From: Trichobilharzia szidati
Taxonomy: Eukaryota; Platyhelminthes; Trematoda; Strigeidida; Schistosomatidae
Assembly (NCBI GenBank): GCA_944472155.2
Contig: OX235277.1
Coordinates: 20,346,804 to 20,410,803, forward strand
Direction: 5' to 3'
DNA length: 64,000 nucleotides
The notes under the pieces were generated by a model. The model saw only the letters and a program-made list of their open reading frames with translations. It was not told where the DNA came from and did no database searches. How positions within the stretch are numbered: the first letter of the stretch is position 1; each line of letters begins with the position of its first letter. The translations under genes were made by a program, and so were the position numbers. Shown here piece after piece: positions 37,409 to 50,697 of the stretch.

Positions 37409-40400
37409 ACAAGTAAATAATACTACACAGTGCATGATATCGTTTCATTGTGTGATACATTCACTCATTAAAAAATTGTACAATTGCATCTCAGATGTGT
37501 TTTATAAGCCTAACGCATGAAATGAAGTAAAGTAAACTCAAGATAATGTCAAACGAAAAGTATCCAAACAACCGCATAAACGTTCTCATGCATGTTTGGT
37601 GTCAGGTTTTATAAACAAGTACTGCACAGGGAACTGATAACACGAAAATGCAGTAACATAATTCAAAACCTAAGATTAAAAGCTGCGGTTCCAGTGTTAA
37701 AGTAATATTTACTAGATACCCATAATTTTATTGAAATAACTGATACAACTCAGTGTTCTAGTTCCTTCTAGAATAAAATAGTTCCTTCAAATACTCATAT
37801 TTAAGCTCAAATAGAATTTTTAGGTATCATATGTCCTCCTGAGTGTATTTCACCGGTCTGAAATCCAATGATAAATGTTCTAGGGTTAAGCCCTACTAAT
37901 GTAGAGAATCAAGCAGGACTAAAAGAGGAATCTGTGATCACACGTTTTTATAGACTGAAATGAGTATCCATGTACAATAGTATTCTTTTGTCTAATATAC
38001 ACTCATGAACTGATAATTTGATCAGTAATATTTTCATTATTTCTAGAAATAACTTGTCGCAATGACCCCTGAAGCAATTGATGCGGTAGGTTGTTTCGTC
38101 ACATGGTTTGTGTTGTACACACTAAACATTTACTCGACGAAGTGAATATCTATGAGTGATTTACGGGTTCGGTTATCCATGTTGGTTGTACCTTTCACAT
38201 TCACGTATCACTAGGTAACATAATGCAGGGATGAAAAGTGTTTGATGCTCCCTGGCATTCTACATCAGATCCTGGATAATTTATTGCCGATTCGCATGGC
38301 ACCTTCATCACTGTCTTCAACAAATATTTGATAAAATGCCAACAATCAAATATCGAAACAGAAAGTATTTTAAATGCATTCTTCTTCAACTATATGTACA
38401 CGTATCATTGAATATCACGGCTTCTGCTTTGATAAAAGTTAAATAATACTGTTTTGTATCACAAATAACGTATGTCAGTTACCGAGTTGTGATCAAGAGT
38501 CTATGTAAACAATTGGTGACTTAATTATAAATAGAGAATTCGGGGATAATAGTTCACTGGAGGAAATTTTAAGTTATTGTAATGCGGAATAAATGTCAAG
38601 AAACATAAGTCTATTTACCACGTTAAATTCACACATTCATTTCTGTATTACTATGGTTACAACTGTTTGCACTCATCCTTCAAAATATTCTGATTTGTCT
38701 TTTAGGTCACGGGAAGGACACTTTCTCGCAATAAAATTACTATTAACTTTTCACCAACTCAAATGATAATTGATCTACACTGACATTTTCTGGTTCATTA
38801 AATGTGTGAATTTCGCCTTTTCAACTCATACTAGAATTCCTGTCAAAATTCGCTCTATAAATTTTTAATTTGTTTGTTTTATTAATGTCATAACGAAATA
38901 AATGCAAATTATTTTAACAAACGAATGTGTATTTTTAATCATGGAATAGGGCATCCATTGAGTCTCTCGCATTAAAGCTGGCTGTTATTGTGAAATCAGT
39001 TGCTAACTAATAAGCTTGCTTCAGACGAAAAGAAAGGCGACAATGTGAAAGAAATCTCACTGGTGAATTAATTTTTGCAGACGTTTTTCACGACGTTGAT
39101 TACTGAAATTGAGATAATAACAGTGATTGATGGTTGATGGTTGAAAGGAAACACATTGAATTCATTGTAAAATAGCAGAATTTTACTTCATTTAAGAGGG
39201 AACGAACATTTACTCACTTGTTGTTGTATACGAAATGTTGATGTTGCTTGTTATCCCGGAAAATTCTTTTGAAATTGGGAATCTGAGTCTCTTTCCGCCG
39301 GCTACTAGTCAAATGTTTATATACTTTAGTGTACGTCGCAACCTTCAGTGTAGCTTAAAACTATGTTTTCTTCTATGAGGCCTATGTCTGTCTTCTTGAG
39401 TCATAATTCTGTTAAGCCAACTCCAAGTTGATTCACGTATGTAGTTGGATACCAGTGGCAACAATTAGTGATGCTAACTAGCCAGGACAAAGTGACCTAT
39501 GAACTGTACGGCCATTTCGCTCACTTGGATCCAAGGGCATTACTACTGCTCATCTGAGTGAGCTGAATCACTTCAAACCGCCTGAATACTGGCAGGTCAA
39601 ACTATGCCTTTGATGTTTATTGTCAACTGATTTGCAAACTGAGGTCTGAATATATCAGAAGTATTTCCTAAAAAGTATAAATGCAAAGTTAGGGATGAAT
39701 ATTTATGCCACCAGTAATCTATGAAGAATAATTCGTCCATAATATTTCAGTTGGCAGGTGAAATAAATGAACTGAATCTTTTCTTTCTGAGTTCCACTTT
39801 GTAACTATACTATATTTTGCGAACCTCTATTAGCAATTTACAAGACTGGAATAAATTCGACTGCAGGCAATTAGTTGATCGTCATTCTCATACTAGGCAT
39901 TTAAGTTGCAATACATCTATTTAGAGATCAGTGCATGACAAATTGTCTATGTGAGTTCAACTAGTACCGCACTTGAAAGATTCAACAAAAACTGATGACG
40001 ACGAGCTGCGAAACCTTGGTGCTTCATTGTGTACTCGAACCTACAGGATTCAACAGAGATTTCAAGGATTCTAAAGTCCCATCATCGGAGTATTAGTAAA
40101 TTCAGAATTGTTTTTCCGCAAGTTGGATTGTCATGCATCGCATAACAACAAATATTATTGGCGAAAAGCAGCAGAAAATGTGGGCGAATTCTAAAATGAA
40201 CATCAAAGGATGAAAAAAGAATTCAATGAAGACATTTTGCTCAAAACCATTGTCGTTCCATGTCAAAAACTCGTAGTAGGTTTTCTCGATTTCAGTTACT
40301 TGTAAGACATAGTGTTTAGAATGAATAATGAGTGAAATTCAAACTTTAGATGCTAAAGTACAATCACTCATGTACACAACCTATAATTTAGGCTATAAAA

Positions 40401-40639
40401 CATGACAACCAGTGGTTTCAGAAAGTTTGAACATAAAATTCTATTCTAGCAATATAAAACAACCTTGTAACTCGATGGAATATTTGATTTAAATCATTTA
40501 TAACAAAAAAGACAGAAAATACCTTTATGAGGTAATCTGGCAGTTATTCAGTCTGAAATCATCTCCAGTACGAAATGCGCATTGTACAACTGGACTAACT
40601 GAGAAATGTTAATTACCTGAGAACATAATATGAAGCATT
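37409..40639. other. Unassigned DNA
   Basis: No supported gene or element. Confidence 0.5.
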
Positions 40640-40812
40640 CTCGAAGCGGTACAGCGGTTAGGACTCTCGCTGATAGTGCACATGATCCAGGGTTTAATCC
40701 ACCTGATATCAGTGTTCGGTTTGCAAAATTTTAGCCACCGATATCACATGCAGAAAATTCCATACTTGTACCAAAATTACGGTGTGGAATCAAGCTATAA
40801 TAAAAAGAAAAG
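40640..40812 (+). mobile_element. tRNA-derived SINE (family A), degenerate
   Basis: Plus-strand copy with head GCGGTACAGCGGTTAGGACT, a mutated B box (GGGTTTAATCC), a deletion just after it relative to other copies, body TTTAGCCACCGATATCACAT, and 3' end ACGGTGTGGAATCAAGC then an A-rich tail. It is clearly older than the copy at 60,149-60,340. Confidence 0.75.
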
Positions 40813-41839
40813 AAACAAATAAAACAAAGGAATTTTCTTTTGAACAGTCCAAGCTTAAGAAGTCCCTTCGTGTTATAACTTCAAATCAAAATGTCACTCT
40901 TTCAACTTGAAGTCGCGAGGCGTTACAATGCTGACACAGTCAGACAATACTATAGGTATCGAAACGAAAACTTACTAACAAGTCATGAGAGAACTTTATT
41001 CAACAGAAAAATAGCTGAAATTTTTTAGAAATTACCGATAAAACTAAGAATATAAGAAATTCCCGGGAATAGGTTTATCCCCGAGTTAGCACTAACCTGG
41101 ATAGTAATATATGACCATGGAGATTATCTCAAAAATGTGATGTATTTGTGCTATACATTTCGAGCAGTCTCATCACACATTTATTGTAAAGTCCACACAT
41201 AGAAAAAAGTGAGGGCAATTAACTTCATAAAAGTGAGAAAAATACGAGATTCCACGAGATTCTTGATAATAATGTTTGAACTACCTACAAGTAGTATAAC
41301 GATTATATGCAAACTTTAGGTTGCATCTCCTCTCATAATTGCTTTATAATAGATAAATTACAGTCATTTTATCAATTAATTTACTCTGTGCTTTTTAGTG
41401 ATACAGTAATGTGATTCACCACATTAGATTCGCGAATGTCCGATGAATTATTTATTTTATAAATCCAATTGAATTTTTCAATTTTTGTGTTGCATGTTTA
41501 TTCAAATGCAATACTGTTTACTGCTAACTTCGCTAACGTAATCATTTAGAAACTTAATTCAGCAACGGTACAGTGATGCTAAAAGCGAAGCATCTGTCTG
41601 ATTATTTGATCGTTACTCATAAACCCTACCCGAAATATATCTGAATATTTTCTTATATCTGGTAGATTTAGGATTTTTCAAGTGTTGATTTCTAAGCATT
41701 TTATTTGGTTTTCAATTTTGACCACGGATTGATATCAATCAGAGGGAGAACCAGCGGAAACCAATGAGCACTGGCTAGCTAATTTGTCTGGTTTTTGGAA
41801 TCCTGGAAAATAATCTGATGCTCGCTAGTGACTGACTAT

Positions 41840-42120
41840 GGGTTTGATTTTCCTAGAGTTCTAGTGCGTTGACGTAACCAGTGAGGTCCATCCTGTGGGG
41901 ACTGAGGGGAAACGCTCGCCAATGACATTGAAAGGTGATCGCGCTAAAATCATGAAGTGGTAGGAATCGGAATTCACGGGCTGACGACTGTGTCATGTCC
42001 TAATCACCGAATGGTCTACAAAATTGCCTTGTAATAGGAATTTACTGCGTTCGTAACCCGACAAGTGCTTTCTGTCGATGAATCCAAAACTAGTACGAAA
42101 CAGCTACCTAGTACTTCTTG
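41840..42120 (+). mobile_element. tRNA-headed repeat (family B), unit 1
   Basis: An A-box-like TGGTCTAC at 42,012-42,019 and a B-box-like GCGTTCGTAACCC at 42,047-42,059 are spaced as in a tRNA head. They are followed by GTCGATGAATCC and AGTACGAAACAGC (42,074-42,104), which resemble a worn hammerhead ribozyme core. Schistosome Sm-alpha SINEs are known to pair a pol III head with a hammerhead ribozyme. The core here departs from CUGAUGA and has no good stem I, so activity is unlikely. Confidence 0.4.
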
Positions 42121-44170
42121 GCTCTCTGACTGATAACAGTTAGTGATCAAACTTGAGAAGCGGATTCAGGATTGTTGATGAAACGGATAACTCCCCTGCA
42201 TTGATGTTTAACTGGTTTATTCAATATATTCAATAACATACTTCTTCCTCAGTGACAATCATTTCAATTTTCGAATCAAGCATTCGCCTCACTTCTATAC
42301 GTGCTTGGAACATCGAAAACTTCAACATATATTTCTAATGCTTTTAGTTTCCATGATGTGTTTAATCATAATATAAGCTGGAGTTTCCCAGTGTCCTTCA
42401 TTTTCAGAGGAATTGAAATGAGACTATTACTGACCTTAGAATGTTCATCTCTTTTCGTCAACATTGTTAGTAACGCCTATTCCTTATCTTATTTGGACAC
42501 ATAATCGGAGGATGTGAAGAAAGTATCTGAAAAATATCATTTGCTAACTTAAATGTACTAGGAGGTTTAGAATATGCTCGTCCGCACACAGACTGAAGGA
42601 CATGCTAGCGAACTTTTCAGCGATTTTTTAGTGTCAGACATTTAGTCATTTAAGACTCCGTCAAGTATTAATAAGTGGCCGCCACAAGTGAAGCTTGAAT
42701 TCGTGAAGTGATGCATTTTTATTCACTTGATTCATACAAAAATGTGCTTGCCTCGTTCGTTGGAGAATTTTGGTTGGATAATAACTGTTAAATACTCGTT
42801 TACATGCGTCTATTTCATCGGTACGTTTAGTGTAACGACCATTCAGCGAATTTCCTCACTTTCTTCAGTTTCTTTGATAGTTCGATTTGACCGCTCAAAT
42901 TGACATTTTCGAAGTAACTCTTGAAATCAATTAACTTGTACGAATAAAGTGTAATTAATCCTCATATCAGCATAACACGGAAAATATTAGTGTTGTCCTG
43001 CATCCTAAGATCAGACGCATAGTGTTTTTGAAACACGATTTGTTTAATCGCAACTGCCAGCTGAAACATTTAGATTTTGTCTGAGTAAATTCTGTGTCAC
43101 ACCATGAAGTGACTGCTTGAATTTGGACTGTCTTCAGGAAGTCTGTTTCATCATACTTTTGTTTTACTGTAAAGTGGGTTTTTCGTACTTAGGAATGCTT
43201 TAGGTTATATAACTGTCGGTTGGCATTGTCGTTAAATTTTCGACTTTCTGATACAAGTTATTATTATTGACTTCAACGAACGATTCAGTAGTGCAACAAG
43301 GTCTTTCGGTATTGCTGAAGTCCAATTTTAGACTCGCGAAGATTTGGCAATCTATAAAGCAGATCACACAGATGAAGCTCACAAATTTCGCCTAAATACT
43401 CGGTTACTGAACACCCGTTGTTGAATAAAAAACCATTTGAATCTCTGTTTTTGTCGAATTCGGTTGACAGTGTTCATTTAGTGGACAAAACAAAAGCATT
43501 TGATATGATTCATTGCATGGCATCGGATATTTCTAATGGTCTAGTTATTCTCTTACTGTATAAAGCAGAGGTAATTCGCGTCCAAACTCTCAAGCTCAAG
43601 TAAAACCTGGCAGATCTCTGATGCATTCATTCTTAGGTACAGCCCCAGCCAAATGAGTAAGCCACCAGCACGTTTTATGTATTTCTGTTCTCTTTACAGT
43701 GATTCTAGTCCATTCCCTTTGACTATGACTGAAACTTCTTTGAAATTTATTTCTAAAGTTCAAATAAAATCTAGTATTGCGAAATCCCACAATTCATCTT
43801 CATGGCTTTTGTCCTCTTATAATCACAGAATCATTCTGAATCTTTAATAAAATGTTAAGTATTCCGACAGTAAATTGAGTAACAAAACATATAAGCGAAC
43901 AAAACTAGTTTTCAGTTAGATCCCAACAGGCCTCACTACAATTACCATACATTTAGGAATAAATATTAGAAAGACATACAGACAGATCAAAAAGTGCATG
44001 GTGATGTGTTCACTTAACTAGACCTAAACTACCCAAAGTTGGGCAAATGGCTCTAAAAGCTACTGAATGCATAGTTAGTCCCAACAGTTCGAATAGCGAC
44101 TGTCTCACATATGCGCAGGTGTGATAGGATGCGAAGAATGACTATGATTGCTTCCGTTTGTCTCAATTAG

Positions 44171-44473
44171 TTAAACAAAATGAAACATCGGATGAGTTTT
44201 GCATGCTCTTTTAACAAACCACGATGTGAAATATTCATCAGCACACTGGCTAGGCTGTTTGTTTGAGGAGCAGTTGAATTGATTGATACGAAAACGTGTG
44301 GTTAAATTGTCTTTGTTATCCTTCATTTCATTCTCAACAATTCGCTGTCTAGGAAATGACAAAATAAGTTTTGCTGAGCAGAATATTTTTCGAATACTTC
44401 TTGCTAGTCTCCTGCTATTCGTTATGTAGCTACTGAGATAGCCAATGTTTTTCGTTAAGATAAAAAATTTCAA
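44171..44473 (-). pseudogene. ORF, weakly Penelope-like
   Basis: A 100-codon minus frame containing ITNSRRLARSIRKIFCSAKL, then IVENEMKDNKDN and RFRINQFNCSS. The order of a basic helix, a hydrophobic strand and a QFNC segment recalls the stretch just before the GIY-YIG domain in Penelope-like proteins. The match is loose and no GIY-YIG motif follows in frame. The same translation is mostly kept in unit 2 (56,857-57,099). Confidence 0.25.
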
Positions 44474-47233
44474 ATGCTCTTCATTAGGGATCTTATCTTC
44501 TCAAGACACTTTACAGTAGTAGTGGTGTGCAAAACACGACTATAGTGGTTAACTGCAACTATTTGAACTTATGTCTTGAACATTCCGAAAACAAAATCAT
44601 TCTCTGGGAATGCTGTGATTTCGTCTTCATACAAATATACACTCACGAATTGAGAGTTTCTATTTTAGCAAAATACTATCTATCCATATCAATCCATTTT
44701 GTTCTGCCAGATCTCGTGTAATTCGAAATGATTCAGCCCTCTCAGGTAAGTTAATCAAAGTACATCTCTGATGATTTAGCATTCAATCTGGCAAACGAGC
44801 TGTGCTGTAGTAGATCATTGCGTCTTGACTAGCGAGCACCAGTGTTTCATTGAATTAGTATGCAGTCACATAAATCAACCTATTTATCGTAAGCTTATCA
44901 GAATAAGGCCTCAGGAAGACAGCACTAAGCTATAATAGAAGCCACTATGTGTATCATGGTACAGACATATTCAACTGACCTTTGTTAAGTGGGAATAAAT
45001 ATCGATTTCTACTCCCACCACGGTTTTCCAAGGAAACAAGTAGAATCAGCAGGCGTTTCGTATAGAACAGTCAGTTAGAAAATTTTTATTTCATTTATCC
45101 ATACTGAAGTAGAATTATGAGATTTCAACTATCTTTCCTGCTTAAAGATCAACGCTAGGCCTGTCATCTTAATGATCAATTCAGTGTATGATTCGACTTC
45201 CAACAAATAAGAAGGATTCGTGAAAACCGACTCCCCAGTTGGTTTTCTTTTAACATTGCATGGAAATCGTCTCCTCTTAAGCAAATTTAAACTGCAATCA
45301 ATTCAGTAATAACTGACAGGTAAAATGTGTGTAACAGTTAGATGAGACTTGCTATTTCGTCAGAAAGGGTGCTCATTTACTGATTAGCATAATTGGTATT
45401 TATTTCAATAAGACATTATTCAGATAAGTGAAATCAAAATTTGCAGTTCGAATTCGGAAAGGAACTGTTGATAGAGAAGTAAAGGCGATAGTAACATTTT
45501 TAATCAGTCAGGAAATATCACTGTAATCAACTATGATTTATTTATAAGGTTAAAAGGTTAAATGTAGTTTTATTCCAAAACTTTCTGTATATCGCAATCT
45601 GAAAAACAAAGGAAAATATTCTAAAAATTACGTACACATCAAGTTGACCACTTCAATACAGAAATGGATGTCGAAACTTGGCATTTGAAATCAGCTTACA
45701 TTGTTTGAGAATTCATTTTGTCGAATAATAACCTCAATTTCACATCTATGAACCATTTCCTCAATTTTTTTCGATTAGGTTCAAATTACTAATTGTTACA
45801 CTATTCGTTTGATCACTATTCTTCAAACGATTAATAAATTTTGTTACATATAATGTTAATTTTATTGTGAAGCATAGTTTTATCTATGGTTTTAAAAGAT
45901 ACTGACTTTGAAAATAATTCTGTTTCCTGAGCTTTCATTTGTAGAATAGTTGATGAAGCCACTGATGAAAATGTCATGCAAACCAGCAACGAAATATTCA
46001 AGTTCCGAAATGAGATGTCAGGCGACATCGAACGGTTACGATCTCCATAATGAGCCACAAATCTCTATTTTTCTGAAAATGATAATCCTCACGTGCTCAT
46101 ATGTACTTTGCATTTGAAGGACAACAAGTATTGTGTGCTTGTTAATTCTGAGCTTGTGGGACATCATTATCTCGTGACGAAATAGTAACAACAACTTGTA
46201 TTTCTTCCCAGAATGCTGCTTATTCACATGACAATAATGTCATTCACATCTAAGATGGAAAACATTTATATCCGTATACATCTTAAAGTGGTTCATGGGT
46301 TTATGCAGTTGGTAAAAGAAACAGCGAAATAAAATGTCATCATTAATTCCGCCACAATGCTTTTTGTTTAGATTTAAAATTACTATAAATTCAGGCCAGA
46401 GGCAACGGGGAGTCTGCAAGCGAAGCAGCTGGATTCATATCACGTCTCCTACAACTGCTGTTATTACTTTTATAGTTATTTGTCAATAACTCAAAATTAT
46501 TCACCTCGTACTATAAATACCAATTACATACAATCTGACTCTTTCATAATGTGATGAAACCTAAGGACACTGCAGTTAAAATTATCTCATAGATAAACAA
46601 AATACCGTATAAAGTGATTTCAGTGGTCATTGTGACATGTTACGTCTGGAAATGGTAAAATGTTTTACTCAGAAGAATTCATTTCTATAGAAGCAAAACT
46701 GAAGTAACAAACATCACGACAATACAGTATCACCCCGAAGTGAAATTTAGTTCAGCCCATCAAAAACGTACAACAGGGTGATAATAAATGTCCACGTTCA
46801 GTTTTGCATGTTTGTAGGCATCAATAATAGAATATATGTCATAGAGTTTAAAAGCAATGAGCTTAGATATGAAAATTTACTTAACCTGAGAAAAATTCAG
46901 ACACTCTAATATATCATATATACATCTAAGGCTGGGTGTATCTGAGAAATTTTACTTTAACACTTAAATCGTTGTTTCGTATTATTTTAACAGGTGGACA
47001 GTGTGATTGCATTTTTGTGGTATCATTTCCATTTGAGAGACTTATTAGACTGGTTCAACGGTAGACAAGGATAGAAACTTTTGTGAAATTGTTCGGACGT
47101 TTCTCATTTGATCAAAACGTGAAGTCACCTTGATTCATCCCATGTGTTACTTATTAAACTTAAATACGATGCAGTTCTGTATTCACTTGCTGGATGGTTG
47201 AAACAGTTGAACTATATTTATAACAGTATAGTA

Positions 47234-47560
47234 GTATTGTTGTGAGAGCAAGCTGCTAGCCAATTGGTAGACATTGATCTACGCTGATTGGTGGAAATTA
47301 ATCTAGGCTGATTCAACAACCGATCACAGCTGACCTAGACGTGGACAAATATGATTCGCAGACAAGTGGCTCGCATTTCCGAGAAATATCGAAAACGAGA
47401 AAGCAGAAGACTGCGTTTGTTTGCAAACAACCAATCAGAAGACCGCCTTCTTTCTGCGGGCAGAGCCTTATTAATGTACGTAAAATACATATAAATACCT
47501 GTTGGTTTTCGTAATAAAACTGATCTGTTGCCTGGCCCTTGTCTTCTGTTGTTACAGTAT
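47234..47560 (+). mobile_element. Solo LTR of an LTR retrotransposon, with 4-bp TSD
   Basis: A 319-bp segment (47,238-47,556) begins TGTTGTGAGAGCAAGC and ends TCTGTTGTTACA, giving the TG...CA ends of an LTR. GTAT flanks it on both sides (47,234-47,237 and 47,557-47,560), while unit 2 has a single uninterrupted GTAT at 60,087-60,090. Inside are a TATA box (TATAAATA, 47,490-47,497) and a polyadenylation signal (AATAAA, 47,513-47,518) in plus orientation, the order expected of U3-R. No internal gag or pol is present, so recombination between two LTRs probably removed it. Gypsy and BEL families are both possible. Confidence 0.85.
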
Positions 47561-49329
47561 TAACTTCCGATATGTAATCAATGAAAACATTTTTAAGGAT
47601 TTGGAGCCTTTCATAATACTTAAGGCTGATGCATATCTGAATAACTATTCTATACATGTCAAACTGAAATTTCTTGTGGGTTAATATTTTCGACAAGAGA
47701 ATTTGCAGGTTACTTCGATTTCAGAACTAATGTAAATTTTGACGTCCAAATTACTTTTCGCGTTGGGAAGTGTAATGGTTCCTGCAACTTGATAACAAAT
47801 GTGTATCATGTTGAACGAGTAAGTATTTGTACAGGAAACGTGACATGAATAATGTTTTACTTAAATTGTGTGATCAGGTGTGTATCTTACTGCCTACAAA
47901 ATGGTTATATGCATTATGCTGCTGCTCTTTCTGTTTCACTATAGGAAATGCAGGACCACAACGTTACAGAAATGGGTTATTAAGTGACAATGCTGAACAG
48001 ACTGAGCGTGGCATTTTTGTACTCTAGATGTTTATTTGAATTCAGGCACTCGTTATCTTGTTCAGTCAAGTTTTCAGAAACCTGAAATTCAAAATGTACA
48101 CTAAGCTTATCCAAATATATCAGCCTTGGTAGGTTCAAGATAAGAAACGTTCATGAGTGAATATACGCCAGAGACCGCTTTACGATAAAGTCGGTGTAGA
48201 CCTAGAGTAGGCGTAAATTTTCTGAGCAAATATTTCTTGATATTTATTACAGCTTGGAAATAACAATGCAACATAGACTGGTATACTGTCTTCCCTGTAC
48301 TTACTATCATGAAATGTGATTCTTATATGATGATAATCATTCTGATGGAGTAGTAAACTGATTGACGTGAATGGTTCTTTATATGTAATCCAAAAAGGCC
48401 AGCATATAACAGATTAATGTGCATATTCATTTCTTTTTAATATCTGCACCTCGCGAAAATGGATAAATGAAAAAGTTTGAATAAAATCTACAAAATGCTG
48501 AGGTATTTATGAGCAAGGAGGATAATAGTTGACACTAGTCTTATTGATAATTCCGCACACATGCTTCTCGTGTAGGTCAACCTTCACAAGAAACGGTTTA
48601 TGCAAACAAATCAATAACATGAATTTAGTAGTAGTTATTGTATTAGATTATGTTCTATACGCCTATCTGCATCATGTATATTTTGAAGTTGATTTGTCTG
48701 TCATGTCGCCTTTATGGATAAAGTGTTACAACTCCACCCTATGTATTCATGTCCGCACACGTAAGCCGGTATAAAATGTTGAATGTCATATATGCATTGG
48801 AAGACCATAATAACAGCTAATTCACATTGACTCATCTCTTCTCACCTAATCGATTTGCAACCACTTGTAAGTGCGTTTTGCCACTGGTTAACAAGTGATG
48901 TGTTTTAAATCAACCGTCACAATCTCTGGAATCTTCTTCCAAACTAAGGATAATTAACTACTGTTTCATTACAGTTTGTGAATACATCCGCATGGTCATT
49001 CTAACCAGAGTTATATTTCTGAAAATTCCCTCTCTGAGAAAACTTCCGCTGAATAGAATCAAAATATTAGTTGAGGAGGCAATATCATATGAAAGCACGA
49101 TATTGATGAATAAATAATTTCACCAGAGTTGTTAATAAAATTCTTCTTCTGTGTGAATATGAAACCACTATTCTCCCTTGTGAGAATAACATAAATGTTC
49201 TTGTAAAATGTGAACACTAATAAGAGGAATATTTCAAAGAGTCTACAACATGCAAACTGAATCTACAACGTTTTGCAATTCAGTGTACTTCAGTTAGGAT
49301 TTTCCTGATATTCAACTACATGGCTGAGA

Positions 49330-49539
49330 TGGAAACGAGCTTACACTTTATTTTCAGCTGCATTTTGAAAAGCTGGTGTCCTTGAGGACTTCGGAAAACT
49401 CAAGTCTCGAAGTGATGTTGTAATAACTGATGTGATTATGAACAATAAATTGTGTTCGAAATGTCATCCAATGAGTAATACTGTTTCACTGTGTAACATA
49501 TCTAGTAAACAAACTTATGTGGAATCATGCAATTTATGA
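49330..49539 (+). CDS. ORF kept in both duplication units, unknown
   Basis: Plus-strand frame reading SRSDVVITDVIMNNKLCSK then SLCNISSKQTYVESCNL to a stop at about 49,537-49,539. The unit 2 counterpart (62,076-62,291) is open over its full 71 codons and ends identically. The segment ITDVIMNNKLCSK is related to LDMIMSNRLCSE encoded in the 3' arm of PLE1, so this may be a mobile-element tail and not a cellular exon. The left limit given here is approximate. Confidence 0.25.
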
Positions 49540-50148
49540 GCTCTCTCGGAATTTCAAAGATTCGGCTTTGCCATGAACGTAATGAACACCAGAGAAAACA
49601 AGAAGTGGATATCAACGAGTAACCAACTATCTACATAAGTTACTGGAATGAATTTATCAATCGACCACAATTGGTAAGTTTCTAAATTTAACTATTTATG
49701 CAACAAATACATGTTTCATATATCGGTTTATAATATTGTGTGAGACGTTGTCGGATTGATTTTGTTATCTTTCAATGTAGAAACGTATTTTCCCGTAGTA
49801 TTTATTTAATTCGGTCCCAAATGAATACGATTCAAAGTTACTTTGATTGACATTAGCTATCAATTTTAGACTAAGAAATGCTTAGTCGACAGAATGCATT
49901 GCATTAATTGAGAATCTATGAAAAGCTGAAAATAACTAGACCTGATCAAACGTGTTGGTGCAGTTAGGGTGGATAAAAGTGGTAGCATAGAAAAAGTGAG
50001 TCACCTTCTGAGTGATCTGAAAAAGTTTGAAAAATTAAATAATTCTAGTGTCAAAACTGGGGACGCCGAACGTCAAATGACAGGAGCATGAAATTCATGG
50101 GCAGAACGAGATCTGATTTACTCAGCAGAGAAGTGGCGAGTAAAGCAG

Positions 50149-50337
50149 TTGGTACCTCAACATTCTGGACTGATGACCTTCCATGTATTCAGCATTTTAG
50201 AAAGTGTTAGAAGACTGAATATTTTACATACGCCTATCTGCTTTGATGAATGTTTTGAAAACGTGTATACAAATGCTTCGGTCACCTCGGCATATCATTT
50301 AGGTCCACAAATCACCAACAAGCACTGGCACTTTTAA
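50149..50337 (+). CDS. 62-codon ORF conserved in both units, unknown
   Basis: Reads LVPQHSGLMTFHVFSILESV then PICFDECFENVYTNASVTSA and ends NKHWHF. The unit 2 version (62,886-63,074) keeps length and frame with seven base differences, six of which change the residue, so there is no sign of purifying selection between copies. An AAGCAG at 50,138-50,143 could be a splice acceptor. No family was recognised. Confidence 0.2.
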   Translation: MVPQHSGLMTFHVFSILESVRRLNILHTPICFDECFENVYTNASVTSAYHLGPQITNKHWHF

Positions 50338-50697
50338 TGTTTATCCCGTTTATGTTCCCTTCTTGATTACTTTCTTTCATCGACAAACGTTTATTTCTAA
50401 GCTTCTTCAACTTCACTCCCTTTATTATTATGTCCTAGAAGTTTGGTTTATCCTTTTCAATTTAGTCAATATATTTACAGCTCTCTGTTCATTCCACTTC
50501 ACTTCATTTATTAACTGTTAGTCATTCACTAGCACCACATTTTATTTTGCAACACAGCATTGAACTTACCTGGTGCCTACCGCACTTGTCGGTTAATTTA
50601 TCTATATTATTTATTTTTTCTCTCTCACCACAGGCTGCACTCACCACTGAAAGCCTTAATTCACTTGTCTGCAAATACATATGTACATATATATATA

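Noticed and set aside
47313..47696. 127-codon minus ORF and 60-codon plus ORF at 47,502
   Set aside because: They span the solo LTR and its flank, and the frames do not exist in unit 2.
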